This document shows, piece by piece, positions 42,676 through 52,487 of a DNA stretch of 64,000 bases. The DNA lies in the NCBI GenBank assembly GCA_017745235.1, contig JAGHZU010000007.1, forward strand, positions 62,001 to 126,000, read 5' to 3'. Position 1 is the first letter of the stretch. Every line of letters begins with the position of its first letter. The notes beneath the pieces are model-generated. The model made no database searches. It was not told the origin of the DNA and worked only from the letters and a program-made list of their open reading frames with translations. Made by a program: the position numbers and the translations under genes. This stretch comes from Caulobacter sp. GTDB lineage: Bacteria > Pseudomonadota > Alphaproteobacteria > Caulobacterales > Caulobacteraceae.

Positions 42676-43565
42676 GCCGGGCGTTCGACACCGCCCGCTG
42701 GAAGCCCGCGCCCTTGCTGCCGCCACGCGACGCTCGCGACGGCTCGCTGGTGTTCGTGGTCGCCGTTCTCTGCTTCCTGGCCTGCCTGACGGCCCTGGCG
42801 ACCCTCGCCTCGGCCCGGGCCGCCGACGGTTGGACGTCGCAGTTGACTGGCTCGGCCACGGTGGTCGTGCGCCCCCGAGCCAGCGAGACGCCCGACAGCG
42901 CCGCCGCCCGCGCCGCCGAGACCCTGTCAGGCGTGAAGGGCGTGACCGAAGCCCAGGCCCTGCCGCGCGAGAAGGCCGAGGCGCTGCTGGAACCCTGGAT
43001 CGGCCGCGAGGCGCTGATCGCCGACCTGCCCGTGCCGCGCCTGGTGACCCTGAACCTCGATCCCCAGGCTCCCGCCTCGGCCGCCGCGCTCGACAAGGCC
43101 CTGAAGGAGGCCAATGTCGACGCCGTGGTCGACGACCACAGCCGCTGGATCGCCGATATCGAGCGCGCCGCGCGCATCGCCCGCTGGGCCGCCATCGGGG
43201 TCTTCGCCCTGATCGCCACGGCGGCCGCCGCCGTCATCGTGTTCGCTACCCGCGCGGCCCTGACGGCTCGCCACGACGTGGTCGAGGTGCTGCACCTGTC
43301 AGGCGCCGAGGACGGATTCGTGGCCAACCTCTTCCAGAACCGCTTCGCCGCCATGGCCTTCTTCGCCGGCTTGCTGGGCGGTGCGGGCGCGGCCATGATC
43401 GGGGCGGCGGCGCGGCTCGTGGGGGGCGGCCAGGGGCTGACGCCGGTCCTGCCGCTGGCCTGGATCGATCTCCTGGCGCTCCTGCCCTGCCCGCTGGTGG
43501 CGGCGCTGGTGGCGGGCATCGCCGCCCGCGCGGCTTCCCTGCGCTTGTTGAGAGGCATGCCTTGA
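42672..43565 (+). CDS. ftsX: Cell division protein FtsX
   Basis: A 297-residue membrane protein with four helices (near residues 30, 170, 225 and 265) and a large periplasmic loop between the first two, the FtsX/MacB-like permease layout. Sequence in the second half (VVEVLHLSGAEDGFVANLFQ) matches FtsX. It is the membrane partner of FtsE. Its GTG start at 42672 overlaps the ftsE stop (GTGA). Confidence 0.92.
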   Translation: MSRAFDTARWKPAPLLPPRDARDGSLVFVVAVLCFLACLTALATLASARAADGWTSQLTGSATVVVRPRASETPDSAAARAAETLSGVKGVTEAQALPREKAEALLEPWIGREALIADLPVPRLVTLNLDPQAPASAAALDKALKEANVDAVVDDHSRWIADIERAARIARWAAIGVFALIATAAAAVIVFATRAALTARHDVVEVLHLSGAEDGFVANLFQNRFAAMAFFAGLLGGAGAAMIGAAARLVGGGQGLTPVLPLAWIDLLALLPCPLVAALVAGIAARAASLRLLRGMP

Positions 43566-44200
43566 AGACCATCGCGGCCCTGCTGATTCTCGCCATGGTC
43601 TGGTTCGTGGGCCTGCTGGCCTTCACCAGCCGGGTCGACCAGTCCACGCCCGCGGCCGAGCCGCCGGTGTCGGACGGGGTGGTGGTGCTGACCGGCGCCT
43701 CCAATGTGCGGCTGGAACAGGCCACCAAGCTGCTGGAGGCCGGCAAGGGCAAGCGCCTGCTGATCTCGGGCGTCAACCGCGAAGCTACGCGCGACGACGT
43801 GCTGGGCGTGACCAAGGCGGTCAAGCCGATCTACGATTGCTGCGTGGACCTGGGCTTCGTGGCCGCCGACACCATCGGCAACGCCCGCGAGACGGCCGAA
43901 TGGGCCAAGGCGAAGGACTATCACAGCCTGATCGTGGTGACGGCCGACTACCACATGCCGCGCTCGATGCTGGAACTGCGGGCCACCATGCCCGACGTCG
44001 AGCTGCACCCCTATCCGGTGGTCACCGAGAGCCTGAACGCCCATCGCTGGTGGAAGGGCCCCACCAGCAGCCGGCGCATGGTGGTGGAATACTGCAAGTA
44101 CCTGGCGATTCTGGGCCGTGAAGCGTTCCTGAAGCTGGGCCCCAAGGACAAGGCCGCGCCCGAGGCGACGGGCGGCGAGCCGGCGAAGGAAGCATCTTGA
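43562..44200 (+). CDS. YdcF/SanA (DUF218) family membrane-anchored protein
   Basis: A 212-residue protein with one N-terminal helix (AALLILAMVWFVGLLAFT) and a DUF218 Rossmann-like domain: VVVLTGASNVRLEQA, LLISGVNRE and VVTADYHMPRSMLEL. Relatives such as ElyC and SanA act in envelope polymer or peptidoglycan metabolism in enterobacteria, so a cell-wall role beside ftsEX is plausible. Starts with TTG 43562, overlapping the ftsX stop (TTGA). Confidence 0.85.
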   Translation: MKTIAALLILAMVWFVGLLAFTSRVDQSTPAAEPPVSDGVVVLTGASNVRLEQATKLLEAGKGKRLLISGVNREATRDDVLGVTKAVKPIYDCCVDLGFVAADTIGNARETAEWAKAKDYHSLIVVTADYHMPRSMLELRATMPDVELHPYPVVTESLNAHRWWKGPTSSRRMVVEYCKYLAILGREAFLKLGPKDKAAPEATGGEPAKEAS

Positions 44201-44907
44201 TCTATTTGCGCTCTTTTCTCTTCCAGCTGGCGTTCTGGGTCTGGTCGGCGATCTGGGCGATCGCGATGCTCCTGACCCTGCCCCTGCCGCGCAAGGCCAA
44301 CACCTGGGCCCTGACCTTCTGGTCCAAAGTGCTGCTGATGCTGCTGCGGGTGCTAGCCGGCATCAAGGTCGAGGTGCGCGGCGCCCAATACAAGCCGACC
44401 GGCCCCGCCCTGGTCGCGGCCAAGCACCAGTCGATGTTCGACGTCTTCAGCCAGTTCGCCCTGCTGCCCGACGCCTGCTTCGTCATGAAGAAGGAGCTGC
44501 TGATGGTGCCGCTGTTCGGCTGGCATGGTCAGAAGGCCAGAATGATCGTTGTCGACCGCGGGGGCCACTCAACCGCTCTGAAAAAGCTGGTGCGCGACGC
44601 GGTGAACCGCATGAAGGAGACCCGCCAGGTGGTGATCTTCCCCGAAGGCACCCGCGGCGACGTGGGCCAGCCAGGCGACTACAAGCCCGGCATCGCGGCC
44701 CTGTATCGCGAGCTGGACATGCCGGTCACGCCCCTGGCGCTGAACTGCGGCGTTCACTGGCCGCGCGGGTTCCTGCGTCCGCCGGGCACGATCGTGTTCG
44801 AGTACCTGCCGCCCATCCCCGCCGGCCTCAAGCGCGCCGAATTCATGCGGGAGCTGCAGACTCGGATCGACACGGCCACGAAGGCGCTGGAAGACGAAGG
44901 CCTCTGA
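44197..44907 (+). CDS. plsC: 1-acyl-sn-glycerol-3-phosphate acyltransferase (PlsC-like)
   Basis: A 236-residue acyltransferase with an N-terminal membrane-associated helical region and the catalytic motif AKHQSMFDVF (HxxxxD variant HQSMFD). It also has the phosphate-binding FPEGTRGD and the third block VPLFGWHGQKARMIVVDR. It makes phosphatidic acid from lysophosphatidic acid. It starts with TTG 44197, overlapping the previous stop, so the four genes are coupled. Lipid supply may be linked to division by this placement. Confidence 0.9.
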   Translation: MIYLRSFLFQLAFWVWSAIWAIAMLLTLPLPRKANTWALTFWSKVLLMLLRVLAGIKVEVRGAQYKPTGPALVAAKHQSMFDVFSQFALLPDACFVMKKELLMVPLFGWHGQKARMIVVDRGGHSTALKKLVRDAVNRMKETRQVVIFPEGTRGDVGQPGDYKPGIAALYRELDMPVTPLALNCGVHWPRGFLRPPGTIVFEYLPPIPAGLKRAEFMRELQTRIDTATKALEDEGL

Positions 44908-44924
44908 CCGGTTGCCGGCGCGGG

Positions 44925-45482
44925 TCAGCTGAGCTCCAGCAAGGGCTCCCGCGCCTCGACCATCTTCAGCAGCGCCTCCATGGCGTGGTCGCGCACACCG
45001 TCGTCGCGCAGGTGCATGACCAGGTCGCGCAAGTAATCGATATTGCGGCCCGACAGGCCGGTAGCCCCGGCGATCAGCTGGGCCTGCTGCTCCAGCGACA
45101 GCGCGCCGGCCCATTGCACGTGCTTGCGGTCGGACAGGAACACCAGCGCCGGGACCTTGCCGTCGCCGTCCAGCCGGACATCGGCCCAGGCCTCGAAATA
45201 GGTCTCGGTCGGCTGCTCGCGCTCGCGCAGATAAGCATAGACTTCGGGCCACTGCGCCTCGGCCACGCGATAGACCATGCCACGCACCGCGCCGCCTGGC
45301 GCCAAGCCCAGAACCAGGCCGGGACGCTCGTAGGTGCCCCTGTGATGCACCGAATAGATGCAGAACGCCCGGCGGCGCCCATGGAGCACGGCCGTTCTTC
45401 GCTCTATGAACGGGAACCCAGGCCGCCACATCAGCGATCCGTAACCGAACACCCAGCGGTCGCCGCTGCCTGACACACTCAT
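44925..45482 (-). CDS. Glutathione-specific gamma-glutamylcyclotransferase (ChaC-like)
   Basis: A 185-residue protein of the gamma-glutamylcyclotransferase fold. The N-terminal VFGYGSLMWRPGFPF is the family's substrate-binding YGSL motif, and the later YFEAWADV and SGRNIDYLRDLVMHL fit the ChaC group, which degrades glutathione to 5-oxoproline and Cys-Gly. A catalytic acidic residue is expected in the EREQPTETYFE region. It diverges from the DUF2125 gene over 29 bases and converges with plsC. Confidence 0.9.
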   Translation of the reverse strand: MSVSGSGDRWVFGYGSLMWRPGFPFIERRTAVLHGRRRAFCIYSVHHRGTYERPGLVLGLAPGGAVRGMVYRVAEAQWPEVYAYLREREQPTETYFEAWADVRLDGDGKVPALVFLSDRKHVQWAGALSLEQQAQLIAGATGLSGRNIDYLRDLVMHLRDDGVRDHAMEALLKMVEAREPLLELS

Positions 45483-45511
45483 CGCACTTCCCGACCGGAG
45501 CCGCCCTTTCC

Positions 45512-46522
45512 ATGACCCATAACGCCGCCGCTCCGTCCCGCAAGCCCCGGCGTCGTGGTCTGGTGACGCCTTTCTTGCTTCTGGCCCTGGTCGCGGGCGC
45601 CTGGAGCGGCGGCTGGCTCTGGCTGCGCAGCCAGGCCGAGCAGCGCATGGACGCCACCGCGCTGTCGCTGAAAGCCAAGGGCTACGACATGTCGTGGGAA
45701 AGCCGGCGGTTCACCGGCTATCCGTTCCGCATGGACGTCCGTCTGCGCAACGCCCGCGTGGCGGAGCCCTCGGGCTGGGCGCTGCGAGCGCCGGAATTGA
45801 AGGGCGAGGCCAACGCCTATGACATCGGCCACTGGGTGGTGACGGCGCCGAACGGCGTAGTGCTGACCCGGCCGACGAACGGCGACGTGACGATCACCGG
45901 CAAGGCCCTGCGCGCCAGCTTCGCCGGCTTCGACAAGACCCCGCCCCGCATCTCGGTCGAGGGCGCGGATTTGACCTTCACCCCGGCGGCGGGCTCCGCG
46001 CCCTTCCCTCTGGTGTCGACCCAGGCCCTGCAGCTTCACCTGCGCCCCGGCCCCGACGATATGGCCGCCCTGCTGTTTCGCGCCGACGGGACCAAGGCCG
46101 CCTTCACCGGCCTGATGGGCCGTATCGCCCGAGACCAGACCGCAACCCTGCTGTGGGACGCGCGCCTGACCAGGGTCAGCGCCCTGCGGGGAACCAGCTG
46201 GGCCGACGCCGTTCGCGACTGGTCACAGGCCGGCGGGACCGTCACCGTCCAGCAGGGCAGGCTGACGGCCGGCGAGGCGCTGCTGGAGGCCAAGTCCGGC
46301 GACCTGACCGTGGCCACCAACGGCCGCCTTCAGGGCTCTCTGGACGTGACCGTGCGCGAGAACCCAATCGCCGGCGACGTCCTCAAGGACCCACGCGCCG
46401 CCATCGCCGCTCTGGCCGCGGCGGCCGGCAAGGACCCGACCCTGGCCGCCACCTTGGTGTTCGACAACGGCCGCACCCGGCTGGGGCCATTCGACACGGG
46501 CCCATCGCCCCGCATCTACTGA
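45512..46522 (+). CDS. DUF2125 domain-containing protein
   Basis: A 336-residue protein with an N-terminal transmembrane anchor (LVTPFLLLALVAGAWSGGWL) and a long periplasmic DUF2125 domain with the expected MSWESRRFTGYPFRMDVRL. The family is common in alphaproteobacteria and looks related to large-repeat lipid-transport (AsmA-like) proteins by its beta-rich content, but function is unknown. It begins after a 29-base divergent gap from chaC and stands alone, 112 bases ahead of the chorismate mutase gene. Confidence 0.82.
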   Translation: MTHNAAAPSRKPRRRGLVTPFLLLALVAGAWSGGWLWLRSQAEQRMDATALSLKAKGYDMSWESRRFTGYPFRMDVRLRNARVAEPSGWALRAPELKGEANAYDIGHWVVTAPNGVVLTRPTNGDVTITGKALRASFAGFDKTPPRISVEGADLTFTPAAGSAPFPLVSTQALQLHLRPGPDDMAALLFRADGTKAAFTGLMGRIARDQTATLLWDARLTRVSALRGTSWADAVRDWSQAGGTVTVQQGRLTAGEALLEAKSGDLTVATNGRLQGSLDVTVRENPIAGDVLKDPRAAIAALAAAAGKDPTLAATLVFDNGRTRLGPFDTGPSPRIY

Positions 46523-46634
46523 TCAACGACGCATCGGCGCCCGCCGATCACGCAATTTTCTTCCCCGGGCCTGGCGGCTATTGCGCCCTCGGCGGCAAAG
46601 TCTATGGTCCGGCCTCCAATTTCGGGGATAAATC

Positions 46635-47435
46635 ATGGGTAGCGACGCGAAAGACGCGACGCCTTCGCTGGACGAGGTCCGATGGCGTATCGACGCCATC
46701 GACAGTGAACTTCTGGCCCTGCTGGACGAGCGGGCCGGCCTTGCGCGAACGGTCGCAGCCGCCAAGCAGGCGGCGGGCGACACCGGCTTTGGCCTGCGCC
46801 CCGGCCGCGAGGCCCTGATCGTCCGCAAGCTGGTGGACGCCCCGCGCAAGGCCGCCAGCGACGCCCTGGTCATCCGCATCTGGCGCGAGCTGATGTCCGA
46901 CAGCCTCACGCGCCAGGGGCCCTACCACCTGAATGTCTGGGGCGGAAAGGATCCCGCCCGTACGGTGGAGCTGACCCGCCTGCGCTTCGGCGTGGCGCCG
47001 CCAATGCGGATGGTCGCCACCGACAAGGAAGCCCTGGCGGCCGCCAGGACGCCCTGGGCGGTCTCCGTGCTGGCCCTGTCGCCCGACAGCGCCTGGTGGG
47101 CCCGCCTGCTGGCCGAGCCCAAACTGAAGATCTTCGCCGCCCTGCCTTGCCTGGAGCGCTGGGGCCCGCAGGCGGCGTTCGCCGTGGCCGAGGTCGAGGT
47201 CGAGCCTACCGGCGGCGACCAGACCTTCTGGGTCACCGACAGCCCAAAAAGCGCCTCGGCCGTGGCCGAGGCCCTGGCCCAGGACGGCGTAGCCGCCGAA
47301 CTGGTGGCCGAAGCCGGCGGGCTGAAGCTGTTTTCGCTGCTGGGCTTCTACCAGGTCGGCGACGAGCGCCTGGCCCGCGCGCCGGGCTCGCTCACGGGCG
47401 TTGTCGGCGCGGCTCCCACCCCGTTCGACCTTTAG
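46635..47435 (+). CDS. Chorismate mutase, AroQ-type N-terminal domain
   Basis: A 266-residue protein. Residues 10-95 form the all-alpha AroQ chorismate mutase (DEVRWRIDAIDSELLALLDE, GREALIVRKLV), which converts chorismate to prephenate. The C-terminal half is not a recognisable prephenate dehydratase or dehydrogenase and may be an alphaproteobacterial accessory domain. It is followed by hisC and tyrA, so prephenate is used for tyrosine synthesis close by. ATG 46635 is the first start. Confidence 0.85.
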   Translation: MGSDAKDATPSLDEVRWRIDAIDSELLALLDERAGLARTVAAAKQAAGDTGFGLRPGREALIVRKLVDAPRKAASDALVIRIWRELMSDSLTRQGPYHLNVWGGKDPARTVELTRLRFGVAPPMRMVATDKEALAAARTPWAVSVLALSPDSAWWARLLAEPKLKIFAALPCLERWGPQAAFAVAEVEVEPTGGDQTFWVTDSPKSASAVAEALAQDGVAAELVAEAGGLKLFSLLGFYQVGDERLARAPGSLTGVVGAAPTPFDL

Positions 47436-47495
47436 CCAGGCCAAGTGTAAGAAGACCCCGCCGTTTCCGCCTGAGTTTCGACCCGAGTAGCCGAC

Positions 47496-48623
47496 ATGAC
47501 CGCCCCCGCCTCCGATCGCTTCGCCGCTCCCCGGCCCACGCCCAAGCCGGGCGTGATGGACATCGCCGCCTATGTGGGCGGCAAGTCGAAGATCGAGGGT
47601 GTGGCCCATCCGTTGAAGCTTTCGAGCAACGAGAACATCCTGGGCAGCAGCGAGCATGCCAAGGCCGCCTATCGCAACGCCGTCGACCGTATGCACGTCT
47701 ATCCGGACGGCAAGGGCGCAGCCCTGCGGGCGGCGATCGCCGAGCGCTATCGCCTGGAGGTCGAGCGCATCACCCTGGGGGACGGATCGGACGAGATCTT
47801 CGCCCTGCTGAACCAGGTCTACCTCGAACCCGGCGACAACATCGTCCAGGGCGAGCACGGCTTCGCCGCCTACGCCATCGGCGCGCGCGCCTGCCAGGGC
47901 GAGGTGCGCTTCGCCAAGGAGCCGGGCCAGCGCGTCTCGGTCGAGGAAATCGTCAAGTGCGTGGACGAGCGCACGCGGCTGGTCTTCATCGCCAACCCGG
48001 CCAATCCTACCGGCACCTGGCTGACGGGCGAGGAGATCCGCGCCCTGCACGCGGCCCTGCCTCCGTCGGTGATCCTGGTGCTGGACGGCGCCTATGCCGA
48101 GTTCTGCAGCGACCCGCGCTTCGAGGACGGGCTGGACCTGGCCCGCACGGCCGAAAACGTCGTGGTCACCCGCACCTTCTCCAAGATCCATGGCCTGGCC
48201 GCCCTGCGCGTGGGCTGGGCCTACGCCCCGGCCGGGATCATCGACCCGCTGGAGCGCATCCGGCCGCCGTTCAACACCTCGATCCCGGCGCAGGAGGCCG
48301 CCATCGCCGCCCTGGCCGACGTCGAATTCCAGGCCCGTTCGCTGGCGCTGGTCGAGCAATGGCGTCCTTGGCTGGCCCAGCAGATCGGGGGCCTGGGCCT
48401 GGAGGTCACGCCTTCGGCCGCCAACTTCGTCCTGGTCAACTTCCCGGCCGCGCCGGGCAAGACTGCGCTGGAGGCCGAGGCCTTCCTGGCGTCCAAGGGC
48501 ATCCTGGTGCGGGCCGTGGCCAACTACGGCCTGCCCAACGCCATCCGCATCACCGTGGGCCTGGAAGAGCACAATCGCCGGGTCGTGGATCTGCTGGGCG
48601 AGTTCGTGGGCGCCAAGGCATGA
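47496..48623 (+). CDS. hisC: Histidinol-phosphate / aromatic aminotransferase
   Basis: A 375-residue PLP-dependent aminotransferase of the HisC type. The N-terminal LSSNENILGSSEHAKAAYRN, the NPANPTGTWLTGEEI stretch and the PLP-lysine in TFSKIHGLAALRVGWAY (Lys230) are family marks. In this position, between chorismate mutase and cyclohexadienyl dehydrogenase, the enzyme likely also transaminates aromatic keto acids or prephenate. The stop overlaps the tyrA start (ATGA). Confidence 0.92.
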   Translation: MTAPASDRFAAPRPTPKPGVMDIAAYVGGKSKIEGVAHPLKLSSNENILGSSEHAKAAYRNAVDRMHVYPDGKGAALRAAIAERYRLEVERITLGDGSDEIFALLNQVYLEPGDNIVQGEHGFAAYAIGARACQGEVRFAKEPGQRVSVEEIVKCVDERTRLVFIANPANPTGTWLTGEEIRALHAALPPSVILVLDGAYAEFCSDPRFEDGLDLARTAENVVVTRTFSKIHGLAALRVGWAYAPAGIIDPLERIRPPFNTSIPAQEAAIAALADVEFQARSLALVEQWRPWLAQQIGGLGLEVTPSAANFVLVNFPAAPGKTALEAEAFLASKGILVRAVANYGLPNAIRITVGLEEHNRRVVDLLGEFVGAKA

Positions 48624-49564
48624 GCCAGCCGGCCCTGCTCTATCCGAAGATGACCGTGATCGGAGCCGGCCTCATCGGCGGCTCGGTGATCCGCGCAGCC
48701 CGCGCCCACGGCGTGGTCGGCGAGGTGACCGTGGTCGACGCCAATCCGACCTTCCGCGATCGCGTGGGCGAACTGGGCCTGGCCGAGCACGTCACCGGCG
48801 ACATCGCCCAGGGCGTGGCCGACGCAGACCTGGTGGTGATCGCCACGCCGGTGCTGTCGATTCCCGAAATCGTCGCGGCCCTGGCGGGCCACATGAAGCC
48901 GGGCGCCACCCTGACCGACGTTGGCTCGACCAAGTCGAGCGTGGGCGAGGCCTTCCGCGCTCACGCAGAGGCCCTGTCCAAGGTCTTCGTCATTCCCGGC
49001 CACCCGATCGCCGGCACCGAACAGTCTGGTCCCGACTCCGGCTTCGCCGAACTGTTCGAGAACCGCTGGACGATCCTGACCCCGTTCGAGAGCGACGACG
49101 AGCACTACGCCGCCGCCGTGGCCAAGCTGTCGGCCTTCTGGCGCGCCTTCGGGGCGCAGGTCGAGCTGATGGATGAGAAGCACCATGACCTGGTGCTGGC
49201 CGTCGTCAGCCACCTGCCCCACCTGATCGCCTACACGATCGTCGGCAGCGCGGCCGACCTGGAAAACGTGACCGAGAACGAGGTCATCAAGTATTCGGCC
49301 TCGGGCTTCCGCGACTTCACCCGCATCGCCGCCAGCGACCCCACCATGTGGCGCGACATCTTCGTGGCCAACAAGGAAGCGGTGCTGGAGATGCTGGGCC
49401 GCTTCACCGAGGACCTGCAGGCCATGAGCCGCGCGATCCGCTGGGGCGACGCCGACACCCTGCACGCCCACTTCACCCGCACGCGCGCGATCCGCCGCGG
49501 CATCGTTGCCGCCGGCCAGGAAAGCGCCGAGCCCAACTTCGGCCGCGACCGCGGGAAGCACTAG
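48620..49564 (+). CDS. tyrA: Prephenate/arogenate dehydrogenase (TyrA)
   Basis: A 314-residue NAD(P)-dependent dehydrogenase of tyrosine synthesis. The Rossmann motif VIGAGLIGGSVIRAAR opens the protein. GSTKSSVGEAF, PGHPIAGTEQSGPD and the C-terminal helical region with SHLPHLIAYTIV fit cyclohexadienyl (TyrA) dehydrogenases; no ACT regulatory domain is visible. ATG 48620 overlaps the hisC stop. Operon: chorismate mutase, hisC, tyrA and a small membrane protein. Confidence 0.94.
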   Translation: MSQPALLYPKMTVIGAGLIGGSVIRAARAHGVVGEVTVVDANPTFRDRVGELGLAEHVTGDIAQGVADADLVVIATPVLSIPEIVAALAGHMKPGATLTDVGSTKSSVGEAFRAHAEALSKVFVIPGHPIAGTEQSGPDSGFAELFENRWTILTPFESDDEHYAAAVAKLSAFWRAFGAQVELMDEKHHDLVLAVVSHLPHLIAYTIVGSAADLENVTENEVIKYSASGFRDFTRIAASDPTMWRDIFVANKEAVLEMLGRFTEDLQAMSRAIRWGDADTLHAHFTRTRAIRRGIVAAGQESAEPNFGRDRGKH

Positions 49565-49567
49565 GCC

Positions 49568-49702
49568 ATGGATCTGAAACGGTCCCTGGGGCTGGCGCTC
49601 TGCGCCGTCACGTTGGCGCTGGTGGTCTGGGTCCTCTTCTTCGCCGTGCCGAACGGCGTCATATCGATCAGGGTCGAGTTGCCGCCGGCCGAGCATCGGT
49701 AG
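49568..49702 (+). CDS. Small membrane protein, 44 residues
   Basis: An ATG 3 bases after the tyrA stop opens 44 codons: MDLKRSLGLALC and a hydrophobic stretch (AVTLALVVWVLFFAVPNGVI), then a short polar tail ending in EHR. One membrane span is predicted. It is short, coupled to tyrA, and too short for common gene callers. No homologue is known to me; a coupled coding frame with hydrophobic content is the only support. Confidence 0.55.
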   Translation: MDLKRSLGLALCAVTLALVVWVLFFAVPNGVISIRVELPPAEHR

Positions 49703-49736
49703 GCGGAGCCGCGACACAGTGGGAAGCTGATCGCCC

Positions 49737-50072
49737 ATGAACGGATACGCCTGGCTGGCCATCGCCATCGTCGCCGAAGTCGTCGCCACCTCGGCCCTGA
49801 AATCGGCCGAGGGATTCAGCAGACCCCTACCGTCGCTGATCGTCGCGGTGGGCTACGGCGTGGCGTTCTACGCACTTTCCCAGACCCTGAAGTCGACGCC
49901 GGTGGGCCTGGCCTACGCCATCTGGTCTGGCGTGGGCGTCGTGCTTGTCACCGCCATCGCGTGGGTGGTGTTCAAGCAGCGGCTTGACCTGCCCGCCCTG
50001 TTGGGGATGGGATTGATCGTGGCCGGCGTACTGGTGATCAACCTTTTCTCCAAAAGCGCCGGTCACGGCTGA
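49737..50072 (+). CDS. SMR (EmrE/SugE-type) small multidrug transporter
   Basis: A 111-residue, four-helix small multidrug resistance protein. Helix 1 carries the charged Glu in [19 protein letters not shown], and the later [32 protein letters not shown] region (here in two stretches) is the family signature. These proteins export cationic compounds as dimers using the proton gradient. Start ATG 49737, 34 bases after the small protein gene. Confidence 0.93.
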   Translation: MNGYAWLAIAIVAEVVATSALKSAEGFSRPLPSLIVAVGYGVAFYALSQTLKSTPVGLAYAIWSGVGVVLVTAIAWVVFKQRLDLPALLGMGLIVAGVLVINLFSKSAGHG

Positions 50073-50141
50073 TCGCCGCAATACGGCCGCAACAAAGGAC
50101 GGTGATCAGTTCCAGGGACACTCGTCCAGAAGGAAATCGCC

Positions 50142-50444
50142 ATGCGTCGCAAGACCGCCGCTTTCGCCCTGGCTTCGGCCGCCATCCTGACCGCCGGTTC
50201 GGCCCTGGCCCAGACGCCGGCCGTCGAGGACATCTTCAAGGCCTGGGACAAGAACGCCGATGGCGTTGTCGACAAGGCCGAATGGCTCGCCGCCGGCCGT
50301 CCCGAGGCCCGCTTCGCTCGCGTCGACACCGACTCCGACGGCAAGATCACCCCCGACGAACTGAAGGCCGCCATGGCCCGCATGCAAGCCCGCCGCCAAC
50401 AGCAGCAAGGCGGCGCGGCGCAGCCCCCTCCGGCCGACCACTGA
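50142..50444 (+). CDS. Secreted EF-hand domain protein
   Basis: A 100-residue exported protein. A signal peptide (FALASAAILTAGSALAQ) precedes two EF-hand calcium loops, DKNADGVVDKAEW (first) and DTDSDGKITPDEL (second), then a Gln/Pro-rich tail. It likely binds calcium in the periplasm. Related small EF-hand proteins are common in alphaproteobacteria. ATG 50142 is the start, with a ribosome-like GAAGGAA upstream. Confidence 0.9.
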   Translation: MRRKTAAFALASAAILTAGSALAQTPAVEDIFKAWDKNADGVVDKAEWLAAGRPEARFARVDTDSDGKITPDELKAAMARMQARRQQQQGGAAQPPPADH

Positions 50445-50557
50445 CCTCGGCGACACGAAGCGTGGCTTTTCAGCCACATTTCGCACAACCTGTGCTCGAA
50501 CCCCTTTCCTTCATCGGGCGAACGCTGTAATCGCCCGCCTCCCGAAGGACGAAGACC

Positions 50558-50656
50558 ATGGCGCACAAAGCCCCGACCTACTTGCCCGCACTCTGCACCT
50601 TTGACCGCCAGGTCGAGGGCATGAACGCGCGCGCGTCGGAGGGGATCACGGCCTAG
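50558..50656 (+). CDS. Possible 32-residue small protein
   Basis: ATG 50558, preceded by AAGGA at 50545, opens 32 codons (MAHKAPTYLPALCTFDRQVE...) ending at 50656. The sequence has one Cys and mixed charges and no membrane span. A strong terminator follows 28 bases later, which supports a short transcript here. I do not recognise it, so it could be chance. Confidence 0.35.
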   Translation: MAHKAPTYLPALCTFDRQVEGMNARASEGITA

Positions 50657-50684
50657 GGTTCGACAGAACTCGGGATGTACGAAG

Positions 50685-50722
50685 GAACCCCTCCTGGCCT
50701 GGCCGGAGGGGTTCTTCGTTTG
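50685..50722 (+). terminator. Rho-independent terminator
   Basis: GAACCCCTCC at 50685-50694 pairs perfectly with GGAGGGGTTC at 50705-50714 over a 10-base loop, followed by TTCGTTT. It sits 28 bases after the possible small gene at 50558 and before rtcB. Confidence 0.8.
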
Positions 50723-50778
50723 TGCGAGAAGTCCTTCGACCAAGACGCCAGGAAGGGCGGATTGGAAAGGAGAAGCCG

Positions 50779-51996
<1,218 letters not shown>

Positions 51997-51999
51997 CGG

Positions 52000-52032
52000 A
52001 CGCCGTCCGGTCTTACGACCGGGCGGCGTTTC
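52000..52032 (+). terminator. Terminator-like hairpin after rtcB
   Basis: ACGCCG-T-CCGGTC pairs with GACCGG-G-CGGCGT over a TTAC loop (12 base pairs, one mismatch), followed by TTTCGCG. It begins 3 bases after the rtcB stop codon. The T-run is short, so it is a moderate terminator. Confidence 0.65.
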
Positions 52033-52108
52033 GCGTTGCGGGAAGCCGCCGCTGCCGGCCCGGACGCACTGGTGACCGCGTCGAATCGGAAGCGAAAGCG
52101 TGGCGGTC

Positions 52109-52381
52109 TTAGTGGCCCGCCCGCTCCAGCGCCTCGCGCACCACGTCGGGCGCATGGTCGATCACCCGCAGATAAGCGGTGAAGGCGGCGTCGGGACGAA
52201 CCTGGCCGAGCTCCAGCGCGGCCAGTTGCTCGAGCGGAATGGCGAAGGCGCGGGCGAATTCGGCTTGCGACAGGCCGCTACGCCAACGCACCGCCTGCAC
52301 AAGGGCTCGAGCCGAACGGGATTGTCCCGGCTGCGCCGCGTCGTCGATGGCCAGATCGGCGATGGCTTCGGTTCGGGTCAT
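52109..52381 (-). CDS. HTH (Xre-type) DNA-binding protein, antitoxin-like
   Basis: A 90-residue protein whose C-terminal half is a helix-turn-helix: SGLSQAEFARAFAIPLEQLA, then LELGQVRPDAAFTAYLRVI. This is the pattern of HigA-like antitoxins and small Xre regulators. AAGGAG precedes ATG 52381; the longer frame from 52453 is less likely. No toxin gene is adjacent: the next gene in the same strand encodes a secreted protein, and rtcB converges on the other side. A lone regulator is therefore as likely as an antitoxin. Confidence 0.75.
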   Translation of the reverse strand: MTRTEAIADLAIDDAAQPGQSRSARALVQAVRWRSGLSQAEFARAFAIPLEQLAALELGQVRPDAAFTAYLRVIDHAPDVVREALERAGH

Positions 52382-52487
52382 GGCTACGCTCCTTGCACCA
52401 ATCCCCCTTGTGAAGACGACGTCTACCGGGGTTCCGTTGCAGGAATTCGACACCTTTGCGTCGGGTCGACGACCCTTTTGGACAGCC

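Noticed and set aside
46602..48572. 656-codon minus-strand frame antisense to the aromatic operon
   Set aside because: Antisense shadow with Gly/Gln/Asp/His-rich low complexity; no function visible.
47096..49564. 822-codon plus-strand frame covering hisC and tyrA
   Set aside because: The downstream third is the true tyrA, but the upstream two thirds is out of frame with hisC, Arg/Pro/Gly-rich and without motifs. HisC and TyrA are two separate overlapping genes.
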